Positions 1 through 6,091 of a DNA stretch of 7,320 nucleotides are shown piece by piece. A program made the position numbers and the translations under genes. The stretch covers positions 1 to 7,320 of the forward strand of contig CAYPXV010000076.1 of NCBI GenBank assembly GCA_964414925.1, given 5' to 3'. Source of the DNA: PeH17 sp964414925 (GTDB taxonomy: Bacteria; Bacillota; Clostridia; Christensenellales; CAG-138). Within the stretch, counting starts at the first letter, position 1. The number at the start of each line of letters is the position of its first letter. Below the pieces are notes generated by a model that was given only the letters and a program-made list of their open reading frames with translations, ran no database searches and was not told where the DNA came from.

Positions 1-506
1 TCGGTAAAACCTGCATTTCCTCTATTGGATTTGGGATTTTTCAGGTCAATTTCCCTATGCGCCACATTCATATCGCCGCAGACGATCACGGGCTTCAGCT
101 TATCAAGCTCTACCAGATACTGCCTGAAACGAGTTTCCCAGCGGCAGCGGTATTCAAGCCTGGTAAGTTCACGCTGCGCATTGGGCGTATAGACGGTGAC
201 AAAGAAGAAATTTTCAAATTCAAGCGTAATAATACGTCCTTCATTTTCAAATTCCGCTTCCGCTGCCATGCCGTATGTTACGTTGAGCGGAGTGTGCTTT
301 GAAAAAACCGCAGTGCCGGAATAACCCTTTTTCTCGGCATAATGCCAAAAGCAATTGTATCCGTCGGGTGCAAAATCAATCTGCCCCTGCTGAAGCTTTG
401 TTTCCTGAACCGCAAAAATATCGGCATCGACATCATTGAAAAAATCCGTAAATCCCTTGCCGACACAGGCACGAAGTCCGTTGACATTCCAGGATATAAG
501 TTTCAT
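1..506 (-). CDS. exoA: Exodeoxyribonuclease III / AP endonuclease (ExoA/Xth), C-terminus cut by window edge
   Basis: Reading leftwards from an ATG at 506-504 the frame stays open for 168 codons to the window edge. The protein starts MKLISWNVNGLRAC, the hallmark of the exonuclease III branch of the EEP (endonuclease/exonuclease/phosphatase) fold. Visible active-site elements are N7, the QETK motif with metal-binding E35, Y106 in VYTPNA, and D145/N147 in CGDMNVAH; NAGFT near the edge is also typical. Members are about 250 residues, so roughly the last 80, including the conserved Ser-Asp-His segment, lie outside. Family role: cuts DNA 5' to abasic sites and degrades 3' ends in base-excision repair, in the cytoplasm with Mg2+. 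GGAG at 516-513 (minus strand) lies 6 bases before the ATG and supports this start. It follows mrp by 22 bases, so it is probably the third gene of the leftward operon. Family assignment is very secure; exoA versus xth is only a naming choice. Confidence 0.95.
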   Translation of the reverse strand, partial: MKLISWNVNGLRACVGKGFTDFFNDVDADIFAVQETKLQQGQIDFAPDGYNCFWHYAEKKGYSGTAVFSKHTPLNVTYGMAAEAEFENEGRIITLEFENFFFVTVYTPNAQRELTRLEYRCRWETRFRQYLVELDKLKPVIVCGDMNVAHREIDLKNPKSNRGNAGFT

Positions 507-528
507 TTTAATCTCCAATGGGTTTTTA

Positions 529-1350
529 TCAGAGCGTGGTAAGCTTTTGTCCAAGCTCGTTAAGCCAGTCACCTTCGTAAAGTTCGATTAAGCCCGCATC
601 ACATGCCGCCGCAAGTTTAGGATTAATAGGAAGTCTTGAAATTACGGGGATATCATGCTTTTGCGCAACTTGCTCAACGTGAGATGAACCGAACAGTTCG
701 ACTCGTTCGTTGCAGTGAGGACACTGATAATAGGACATGTTTTCGACTATGCCCACGATGGGAACATTCATCAATGCCGCCATGTTTACCGCCTTCTCGA
801 CTATCATCGAAACAAGGTCCTGGGGAGTTGTAACGACGACAATTCCGTCAATGGGCAGGGACTGGAAAACGGTCAGAGGTACATCGCCCGTTCCCGGAGG
901 CATATCGACAAACATATAATCGACATCGTTCCAGTAAACATCAGTCCAAAACTGCTTGACCGTTCCGGCTATTATCGGACCGCGCCAGACAACGGGGTCT
1001 GTTTCGTTTTCAAGCAGGAAGTTAATGCTCATCAGTTCAATACCCGTATGCGATGAAAGGGGAATTATACCTCTTTCTTCCGCATATGCCTTTTCCTTAA
1101 TGCCGAATGCTTTGGGAATCGACGGACCGGTAATATCCGCATCGAGGATGGCGGTTTTATATCCCGCACGCATGGAGTTTACAGCCAAAAGACTCGTTAC
1201 AAGGCTCTTACCTACGCCGCCTTTGCCGCTCATAACGGCAATAACCTTTTTTACCGAGCTGTGCTCATTGAGTTTTGCTCGAAAATCCGTCTGTCTGCTG
1301 TCGCAATTTGCGGTGCAGCTGTCACAGTTATGGGTACATTCTTCACTCAT
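529..1350 (-). CDS. mrp: Mrp/NBP35/ApbC-family P-loop ATPase, iron-sulfur cluster carrier
   Basis: A 273-residue protein of the MinD/Mrp deviant P-loop class. Seen in order: a Cys-rich N-terminus with C5, C9, C12 and C16 (C-x3-C-x2-C-x3-C); deviant Walker A GKGGVGKS at 42-49; D70 in LDADITGPSIP (switch I/A' region); FVDMPPGTGD ending at 156 (Walker B region); and CPHC at 210-213. In characterised family members that C-terminal CxxC binds a bridging 4Fe-4S cluster across a dimer, and ATP hydrolysis drives cluster delivery to apo-proteins in the cytoplasm. The E. coli-type N-terminal DUF59/MIP18 domain is absent, replaced by the short Cys-rich leader, as often seen in Clostridia. The RBS AAAGGTGA lies about 6 bases before the ATG. 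It sits 54 bases after the amidase gene and 22 bases before exoA. Family is secure; which proteins receive clusters cannot be told. Confidence 0.95.
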   Translation of the reverse strand: MSEECTHNCDSCTANCDSRQTDFRAKLNEHSSVKKVIAVMSGKGGVGKSLVTSLLAVNSMRAGYKTAILDADITGPSIPKAFGIKEKAYAEERGIIPLSSHTGIELMSINFLLENETDPVVWRGPIIAGTVKQFWTDVYWNDVDYMFVDMPPGTGDVPLTVFQSLPIDGIVVVTTPQDLVSMIVEKAVNMAALMNVPIVGIVENMSYYQCPHCNERVELFGSSHVEQVAQKHDIPVISRLPINPKLAAACDAGLIELYEGDWLNELGQKLTTL

Positions 1351-1385
1351 TTTTATTCACCTTTTCTTTGATATTCTATTAATTC

Positions 1386-1399
1386 TTCGCATGTGCGAA
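1386..1399. repeat. 14-base inverted repeat between amidase and mrp genes
   Basis: TTCGCATGTGCGAA is a self-complementary stretch: 6-base arms around a central TG, or a 5-base stem with a 4-base loop in RNA. It starts 6 bases after the amidase stop and lies about 25 bases ahead of the mrp ribosome binding site. On the leftward transcript it is followed by GAATTAATAG and not by a U-run, so it is not a standard intrinsic terminator. It could be an mRNA-stabilising or processing hairpin, a weak attenuator, or a protein-binding palindrome. Confidence 0.4.
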
Positions 1400-1404
1400 A
1401 GGAA

Positions 1405-2370
1405 TTATCCGTTATTTGTTAAATAATTCGCCACGCCTTCGGCTACACCGTTTGCAATTTGCTGTTGGTAATCCGCCTGTTGCAGCAGCGCAAGCTCACG
1501 TTCATTGGAAACAAAACCACATTCTATCAATGCGCTGGGGCATAAAGGCTCTCGAACAACCATTAAATCGTCTCCGACAACGCAGCCGTCGGTGTATTGC
1601 TGTGCTGTTGCGGCGCAAATACTTTTAAGTATGCTTGTTGCAAGTGTCATTCCCTTTGAACTGAACATTCCGTTACTGTAGTAGTAATAAAGTCTTGTGC
1701 CGCTTACGTTTTTATCGCTCGGGAACGAATTCATGTGTACGCTTAACGCAAGCGTAAAGATGTCGTTCTTCATTATGGCGGTTCTTGCACTCATATCCGC
1801 AGCTTTGGTATCGCCGACGGCATATTCGCCCATTCGAGTCATAAGCACATAGTACCCCTTTTCGGCAAGCGCATCGGAAACACGTCGTGCAATCGCAAGA
1901 TTGAGTTCGCTCTCCTTTACGTTGCCGACGACACCGATTGAGCCCGGGTCAAATCCGCCGTGCCCGACATCAAGAAGAATAATCTTAACTTCGGGATGCG
2001 CTGCTTTAAGCTGCTTTAATTGCTCAAGTCTTGCATATACAGCATTAAGGTCTCCTTCCGTAACGGAAAGGGGCAGATCGGACATATATACGGGTTTTTC
2101 GGTCACCGAAGGTGTTTCGGTTGCGGTCTCGGTAGGCTCAGGTGCATCCGTTTCAGAAGGCATATCCGTTTCGCTCGGTGCTTCCGTTACCGGAACCGAT
2201 GTAATTATTTCGGGAGAGAACGTAGGTTGAGCCGTTTGATGATGCTCATTTTGGGTCTGACTGCCCGAACCTGACTTACCAGACAATCTTCCGATGATAA
2301 CTCCCGTAAGCGCAAGTATCAATGAAATAATAATTATTATGAGTATTCGTGCCGTTTTTTGATAATTCAT
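1405..2370 (-). CDS. Membrane-anchored N-acetylmuramoyl-L-alanine amidase (Amidase_3)
   Basis: A 321-residue zinc amidase predicted to cleave the bond between N-acetylmuramic acid and L-alanine in peptidoglycan. Residues about 8-28 form one strongly hydrophobic helix (RILIIIIISLILALTGVII) that reads as an uncleaved signal anchor. Residues about 30-93 are a Gly/Ser then Pro/Thr/Glu-rich linker with hexad repeats (PSETD). The catalytic domain runs from about 127 to 317. Its likely Zn ligands are H137 in DVGHGGFDPGS, E153 in VKESELNL and H212 in LSVHMNS; the likely catalytic Glu is E283 in ALIECGF. All expected positions are present, so it should be active outside the membrane. AAGGAG at 2384-2379 lies 8 bases before the ATG. 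It is the first gene of the leftward operon, behind two candidate promoters. It resembles CwlC/CwlD/AmiC-type enzymes, but I cannot say whether it acts in cell separation, sporulation or germination, so no symbol is given. Confidence 0.93.
   Translation of the reverse strand: MNYQKTARILIIIIISLILALTGVIIGRLSGKSGSGSQTQNEHHQTAQPTFSPEIITSVPVTEAPSETDMPSETDAPEPTETATETPSVTEKPVYMSDLPLSVTEGDLNAVYARLEQLKQLKAAHPEVKIILLDVGHGGFDPGSIGVVGNVKESELNLAIARRVSDALAEKGYYVLMTRMGEYAVGDTKAADMSARTAIMKNDIFTLALSVHMNSFPSDKNVSGTRLYYYYSNGMFSSKGMTLATSILKSICAATAQQYTDGCVVGDDLMVVREPLCPSALIECGFVSNERELALLQQADYQQQIANGVAEGVANYLTNNG
2092..2181 (-). repeat. Pro/Thr/Glu hexad repeat in amidase linker
   Basis: Amidase residues 64-93 read as five loosely repeated hexads: APSETD, MPSETD, APEPTE, TATETP, SVTEKP. 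The first two correspond to adjacent 18-base units (2164-2181 and 2146-2163) whose plus-strand copies begin with the same nine bases, ATCCGTTTC. Later units have drifted. This is an acidic, extended spacer probably holding the catalytic domain away from the membrane and into the wall. Such repeats may vary in copy number between strains. Confidence 0.6.
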
Positions 2371-2406
2371 TATTTAATCTCCTTCGCTGTGTGTTTTCGC
2401 TGCTTA

Positions 2407-2435
2407 ATTATATGTCAGAACGATTATTCATTCAA
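2407..2435 (-). promoter_or_regulatory. Candidate sigma-A promoter P1 for amidase-mrp-exoA operon
   Basis: On the minus strand TTGAAT (2435-2430) is followed after 17 bases by a perfect TATAAT (2412-2407). The predicted start point near 2400 gives a leader of about 30 bases that contains the amidase ribosome binding site. Spacing and both boxes fit the housekeeping sigma consensus well. An inverted repeat GAACG/CGTTC (2418-2422 and 2437-2441) spans the spacer and -35, and could be an operator. No experimental support is available. Confidence 0.6.
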
Positions 2436-2466
2436 CCGTTCGAATCAAATTTTTCGCAACAATACA

Positions 2467-2495
2467 ATTATACATGACAAACAATTTTTTTTCAA
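2467..2495 (-). promoter_or_regulatory. Candidate sigma-A promoter P2, upstream tandem promoter of the same operon
   Basis: A second minus-strand match: TTGAAA (2495-2490), 17-base spacer, perfect TATAAT (2472-2467). It sits 60 bases upstream of P1 and would add about 60 bases to the leader. Both matches have optimal spacing, which is why I list both, but the region is AT-rich and one may be fortuitous. Confidence 0.55.
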
Positions 2496-2564
2496 GACAG
2501 CGGAGCACAATATTACTTTGTTTGTTTCGAATGTGAATTTTTATGCAAATAACGATATTTATGC

Positions 2565-2592
2565 TTGATTTTTTTCAATCAAATGGTATAAT
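2565..2592 (+). promoter_or_regulatory. Candidate extended -10 promoter for the CotH lipoprotein-glgA unit
   Basis: TTGATT (2565-2570), 16-base spacer, then TGGTATAAT (2584-2592): a perfect TATAAT with the TGn extended -10 element. The start point should be near 2599-2600, giving a leader of about 75 bases. The -35 is the left arm of a perfect inverted repeat, TTGATT-N6-AATCAA (2565-2582), so a repressor or activator could bind over it. The 10-base direct repeat AAATAACGAT (2547-2556 and 2601-2610) brackets the promoter. Confidence 0.65.
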
Positions 2593-2610
2593 AATCGATT
2601 AAATAACGAT

Positions 2611-2660
2611 GTGCCTTTTTATTATCGGGCACGAATCCGAAACGATGCCCAAACGGGCGG
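2611..2660 (+). promoter_or_regulatory. Leader of lipoprotein mRNA with competing hairpins
   Basis: Three pairings share bases and cannot all form. GTGCC (2611-2615) can pair with GGCAC (2628-2632). GGGCACG (2627-2633) can pair with CGATGCCC (2643-2650, one bulged A) around a 9-base loop. GCCC (2647-2650) can pair with GGGC (2655-2658) around a 4-base loop. The last stem ends just before the ribosome binding site. This resembles a switching leader, but I recognise no riboswitch consensus, and short GC stems arise by chance. Confidence 0.3.
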
Positions 2661-2669
2661 GAAGGAAGG
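2660..2669 (+). promoter_or_regulatory. Ribosome binding site that fixes the lipoprotein start
   Basis: GGAAGGAAGG lies 5 bases before the ATG at 2675. The alternative in-frame ATG at 2609 has no such site and would put 22 polar, basic residues ahead of a normal signal peptide. It also lies only about 10 bases after the predicted transcription start. Confidence 0.8.
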
Positions 2670-2674
2670 TAAAA

Positions 2675-5600
2675 ATGAGAAAAAACTTTATGACAAAGGC
2701 AGTAACGATTGTTCTTTTGTGTGCTATGGCACTTGCCGCATTTGCAGGCTGTAGCGGTCTTAAACAGAAACACGGAGACATTGCCTTTACGGAATTTGCT
2801 TCCGACAATTCGCTTTCGTATACGAATGAACTCGGAAATCCGGACTGGTTGGAAATTCACAATTTTTCAAATGAAGATATTGACATTTCCGGCTGGACTG
2901 TTAAAAAAGCGGACAGCGATTCCAAAGGTTTCACCTTTGCAAGCGGTACGGTTATCGAAAAGGATGCCTATCTGGTGTTGAGCTGCGATAAGGATGTTAC
3001 GGACGATCCGTCGGTAGCGGGATTTAACCTTTCGTCGTCGGGCTTTACGATAGAGATGTATAATGCGCAGGGTGAACTTGTTCATTCCGTTGAAGTACCT
3101 GCATTGACTCAGGACATAAGCTATGCAATGCGTTCAAACGGCAAGTTCGGTTTCTGCTCAAAGCCCACACCGGGTGAGGAAAACGATAACGGAAATATCC
3201 ACACCGACCTAAAGGATGTTTACGGCGGAGAAAGCTACGACGATAATATCTACATAAGCGAGGTTATGCGCGGTGATTCGGGATTTATCGAGATATTCAA
3301 TCCCACGGATAAGAGTATAAAGCTTCAGAATTATTTTTTGAGCGATAATAAGGAGAAGAAGTCCAAGTGGCGTTTTCCGGAGTCGGAACTTGCCGCAAAC
3401 GCATATGCCGTAATTTATCTGATGGGCAAGGACTATGAAGGCGAAAGCACTCTTGAAAGCGAAGGGGATGTACTCTGTTTCGCAGCCGACTTTAAACTCG
3501 GTTCGGGTGAAACCGCTGCATATCTTTTCAACGCTTACGGCGAGATAAGAAGTGAACTGAATTTCAGCGATTCAATGTCCGACACCACTGCCGCAATCAT
3601 GACGGCGGAGGGAGTTCGCTATACCAATACGCCTACACCGGGCAGCGAAAATTCAACCGATTATTTTGAGAAGATGGAATTGAACGAGATGGACGAAACT
3701 TCGCCTGTCAGACTCAGTGAGGTACTGCTTTCAAACTCGGTCGGGCTTACCGACGCTTTCGGCGAAAGAAGCGACTGGGTTGAAATACACAACTGTTCGG
3801 ATAATGCGCTTTCACTCAAGGGCTATTATCTCAGCGACGATATCTCCGACCCCGATAAATGGGCGTTCCCCGATATTACGATCGAACCCGATGAGTATAT
3901 GGTTATCTTCTGTTCGGGAAATGATACCGTTCAGGACGGAGAGTGTCATACTTCATTCAGTCTTTCAACTAAGGACGGCGGTATCTATCTTACCGACAGA
4001 AATGCAATGAAGCAGGACAGCATCATCTTCCCCGATGATATCTCAAAGGATGTTTCAATAGGAAAAGGCGAGGACGGCGAAAATGTCTATTACGCACAGC
4101 CCACGCCGGGTGCGGCAAATACGACTGCTGCATTTGCAAACCCCTTGACAAGTGCGGGCTTTGACCCGAACTATATCTATATTTCGGAAACCTGTTCGGT
4201 AAACGAACCCAGAAGCGGACTAATTGACTGGGTGGAACTTCATAATGCCACCGACAATGATATGACCTTGACAGGCTGGCATATTTCCGATGATATTGAT
4301 GATTTTTTCGTATTTGACCTGTCGGATGTCACCGTGCCGGCAGGTGGTTATGCGGTGATTCCATGCTCATCAAGCATACTTGACGCAGCAGACGACGTTG
4401 CACCTTTTTCATTAAGCCCTGCGGGTGAAACGGTGTATCTTACCGATGCCGCAGGTAATGTCGTTGACATGTTCGAAACGGGAACAAATAAGCTCGGTGT
4501 TACAAGCGGAAGAATAGAAGGCAGTGCCGAAAGGGTTTATTTTACCGTTGCAACAAAAGGCGAAAAAAATCCCGACAGCGGTTATCTGAGCTATGCTGCG
4601 GTACCGATATTGTCCGACTCCGAGATTTACCACAGCAGTGCTTTTTCCGTTTCGATATCAAAAAAGAATATCGACGGCGTTATACGCTATACGCTTGACG
4701 GCAGCGAACCTACGGAACAGTCCCAAGTTTATGCAGAGCCTATAAGCGTAAGCGAAAATACGGTTATCAGGGCTGCGGTTTTCGTGGACGGAATGCTTCC
4801 CAGCGATACCGTTTCGATGACATACCTGTTTGACGAAAAACATGAAATTCCCGTTGTCACCATTGCAATGGACAAGACCGACTTTGATGAGGTTTATGCG
4901 GTAAGCAAGCCCTTCGTTCCCGTTGTTGAGAGGAAGGCGCATATTCAATTTTTCGAAACCGACGGCACGCTCGGTATTGAATCCGCCGCCGGTATAAGGG
5001 TATCGGGTGCAAGCACGAGAGCATATCCCCAGAAATCATTGGGTATTTATTTCCGTTCGGGTTACGGAAGGAATAAGATTAATTATCCTTTCTTCGGTGA
5101 GGATTACTACACGAGTTATAAGTCGCTTGTTCTTAGAAATGCGGGACAGGACTACGGCAAAGCGAGGATAAGGGACAGCTTCGCAAGCAAGGCAATGATA
5201 GGTTTAAACCTCGATACGAGCGAATCGCGCTTTGTCGCCGTGTACATCAACGGCGAGTATTGGGGCTTATATGACCTTAAAGAGAATATGAACGAGGATT
5301 ATCTCGAAACTCATTACGGAGTGGATGCCGATACGGCTAACATCGTAAAGAGAAACACCATGGAGCTTATGGGCAGCAACGAGGACTTTCTTCGTGTAAG
5401 AGCGTATGCCGCATATTTCGATGAATACGGCGACGGTTCATATGTAATTCCGATGACGGATGAAAGATATGAGCAGTTCAAACAATGGGTGGACGTTGAA
5501 AACATCATGGATTACCTCATTGCAAGAACATATCTTTCGGACTTTGATATGTTTAATCAGAAGTATTGGCGTACCATCGATTACAACATAAAGTGGAGAG

Positions 5601-6070
5601 CCATATTCTTCGATTCGGACTTTGCACTCAGTTCCGCAAGCGGCAGTACGTTGAGCCATTACTTTAACGTAAACGGTGTTCCGTCCGCCAACGGTTCGTT
5701 GAGCCAGATGGATTTATTCTGCGGACTTAATTCAAATGATTCATGGCGGCATGATTTCCTTGTGCGCTATATCTATGTCATGAAGTATCATCTCAATGCC
5801 GAACGCTTGACGGCACTGCTTGACGAGATGACAGTCGTTATGGATACCGAGATGGACAGGCATATCGCACGCTGGGGAAAACCCGAAACACGTCAAAGCT
5901 GGGAAAAGGAAATAGAGTCGCTGCGTCAAATGATAATCGACCGACCCGAAATAGCCGCAACTCAGCTTAGAAACTATTACGGTCTCAGTGCGGATGTTTA
6001 CGCAAGTCTCGAAGCGGAAGCCGATGCATATTATCAAGAACACGGTGCGCCGAATTATCCGTACAATTAA
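2675..6070 (+). CDS. Large surface lipoprotein: four lamin-tail-type repeats, chitobiase C-terminal-type domain and CotH kinase domain
   Basis: A 1131-residue protein. Residues 1-26 are a lipoprotein signal peptide (basic start, hydrophobic core, FAGC with lipidation Cys26), so it should be exported and tethered to the outer face of the membrane. Four lamin-tail (LTD)-like beta domains follow at about 34-170, 191-326, 344-481 and 500-632. A beta domain at about 644-718 carries IRYTLDGSEPT, typical of the chitobiase/hexosaminidase C-terminal family. A CotH domain spans about 725-1100. Seen there: K787 in PQKSLGI, NGEYWGLYDLKE with E870, N961 in DFDMFNQKYW, and D980/D982 in WRAIFFDSDFA. By family position these match the ATP/metal-binding elements, so it looks catalytically intact. 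Bacillus CotH is an atypical kinase that phosphorylates spore-coat CotB and CotG; the substrate here is unknown. glgA starts 21 bases downstream. It could instead act mainly as an adhesin. Architecture is confident; function is not. Confidence 0.9.
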   Translation: MRKNFMTKAVTIVLLCAMALAAFAGCSGLKQKHGDIAFTEFASDNSLSYTNELGNPDWLEIHNFSNEDIDISGWTVKKADSDSKGFTFASGTVIEKDAYLVLSCDKDVTDDPSVAGFNLSSSGFTIEMYNAQGELVHSVEVPALTQDISYAMRSNGKFGFCSKPTPGEENDNGNIHTDLKDVYGGESYDDNIYISEVMRGDSGFIEIFNPTDKSIKLQNYFLSDNKEKKSKWRFPESELAANAYAVIYLMGKDYEGESTLESEGDVLCFAADFKLGSGETAAYLFNAYGEIRSELNFSDSMSDTTAAIMTAEGVRYTNTPTPGSENSTDYFEKMELNEMDETSPVRLSEVLLSNSVGLTDAFGERSDWVEIHNCSDNALSLKGYYLSDDISDPDKWAFPDITIEPDEYMVIFCSGNDTVQDGECHTSFSLSTKDGGIYLTDRNAMKQDSIIFPDDISKDVSIGKGEDGENVYYAQPTPGAANTTAAFANPLTSAGFDPNYIYISETCSVNEPRSGLIDWVELHNATDNDMTLTGWHISDDIDDFFVFDLSDVTVPAGGYAVIPCSSSILDAADDVAPFSLSPAGETVYLTDAAGNVVDMFETGTNKLGVTSGRIEGSAERVYFTVATKGEKNPDSGYLSYAAVPILSDSEIYHSSAFSVSISKKNIDGVIRYTLDGSEPTEQSQVYAEPISVSENTVIRAAVFVDGMLPSDTVSMTYLFDEKHEIPVVTIAMDKTDFDEVYAVSKPFVPVVERKAHIQFFETDGTLGIESAAGIRVSGASTRAYPQKSLGIYFRSGYGRNKINYPFFGEDYYTSYKSLVLRNAGQDYGKARIRDSFASKAMIGLNLDTSESRFVAVYINGEYWGLYDLKENMNEDYLETHYGVDADTANIVKRNTMELMGSNEDFLRVRAYAAYFDEYGDGSYVIPMTDERYEQFKQWVDVENIMDYLIARTYLSDFDMFNQKYWRTIDYNIKWRAIFFDSDFALSSASGSTLSHYFNVNGVPSANGSLSQMDLFCGLNSNDSWRHDFLVRYIYVMKYHLNAERLTALLDEMTVVMDTEMDRHIARWGKPETRQSWEKEIESLRQMIIDRPEIAATQLRNYYGLSADVYASLEAEADAYYQEHGAPNYPYN
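2774..4570 (+). repeat. Array of four diverged LTD repeats within the lipoprotein
   Basis: Each unit has the same order of marks: an opening strand (IAFTEF, IYISEV, VRLSEV, IYISET); a DW-[LV]-E-[IL]-H-N-type core (DWLEIHN, FIEIFN, DWVEIHN, DWVELHN); a [GN]-[WY]-x-[IVL]-[SK] strand (SGWTVK, QNYFLS, KGYYLS, TGWHIS); and a tail PTPGxxN in units 1-3, degenerate in unit 4 (ATKGEKN). Units are about 133-138 residues and strongly diverged at the DNA level, so this is an old duplication and not a recent expansion. Bacterial LTDs occur on secreted and surface proteins and are thought to bind or tether; no ligand can be read from the sequence. Confidence 0.8.
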
Positions 6071-6077
6071 GCCTTTG

Positions 6078-6084
6078 AAAGGAG
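6078..6084 (+). promoter_or_regulatory. Ribosome binding site that fixes the GTG start of glgA
   Basis: AAAGGAG ends 7 bases before GTG at 6092. The site begins 7 bases after the lipoprotein stop codon. It overlaps a small inverted repeat, GAAAG (6077-6081) and CTTTC (6087-6091), which would place GAGAG in a 5-base loop and could partly mask the start. That arrangement is compatible with translational coupling to the upstream gene. Confidence 0.8.
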
Positions 6085-6091
6085 AGCTTTC

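Larger units (their letters stand above)
2371..2674. other. Divergent intergenic control region, 304 bases without a gene
   Basis: This AT-rich spacer separates the leftward and rightward gene sets. It contains two leftward promoter candidates (2407-2435, 2467-2495), one rightward promoter (2565-2592) and the ribosome binding sites of both flanking genes. An 8-T run at 2485-2492 has no GC stem before it. The palindrome TTCGAA occurs twice (2439-2444 and 2526-2531). A GC-richer leader with possible hairpins lies at 2611-2660. I see no convincing small ORF, tRNA or known riboswitch in it. Confidence 0.7.

Noticed and set aside
1386..1399. Intrinsic terminator between amidase and mrp
   Set aside because: The palindrome lacks a following U-run on the minus strand and has a weak 5-base stem, so it is kept only as an inverted repeat.
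956..1426. Plus-strand open frame of 156 codons opposite mrp
   Set aside because: Antisense to a clearly conserved ATPase, with no ribosome binding site and no recognisable protein features. It is a shadow of the coding frame.
1901..2230. Plus-strand open frame of 109 codons opposite the amidase, with a Ser/Val/Gly-rich repetitive end
   Set aside because: Its repetitive look is the complement of the PSETD linker of the real amidase gene; no start signals.
2418..2441. GAACG/CGTTC as a LexA (SOS) box controlling exoA
   Set aside because: Gram-positive LexA sites have GAAC and GTTC arms separated by 4 bases; here the arms are 14 apart, so it does not fit.
2485..2492. T-run as a terminator in the intergenic region
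   Set aside because: No GC-rich stem precedes it on the plus strand, and on the minus strand it is an A-run beside the P2 -35 box.
2611..2660. Known riboswitch (c-di-GMP, preQ1, guanidine, fluoride or ZTP class)
   Set aside because: I compared remembered consensus motifs and none fits; only generic short hairpins are present.
2609..2674. Upstream in-frame ATG extending the lipoprotein by 22 residues
   Set aside because: No ribosome binding site before it, it falls about 10 bases after the predicted transcription start, and it would bury a normal lipoprotein signal peptide behind a polar, basic stretch. ATG 2675 has GGAAGGAAGG at proper spacing.
4658..4948. Minus-strand open frame of 96 codons inside the lipoprotein gene
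   Set aside because: Opposite a well-formed chitobiase-C/CotH junction in the real frame; no ribosome binding site or recognisable motif.
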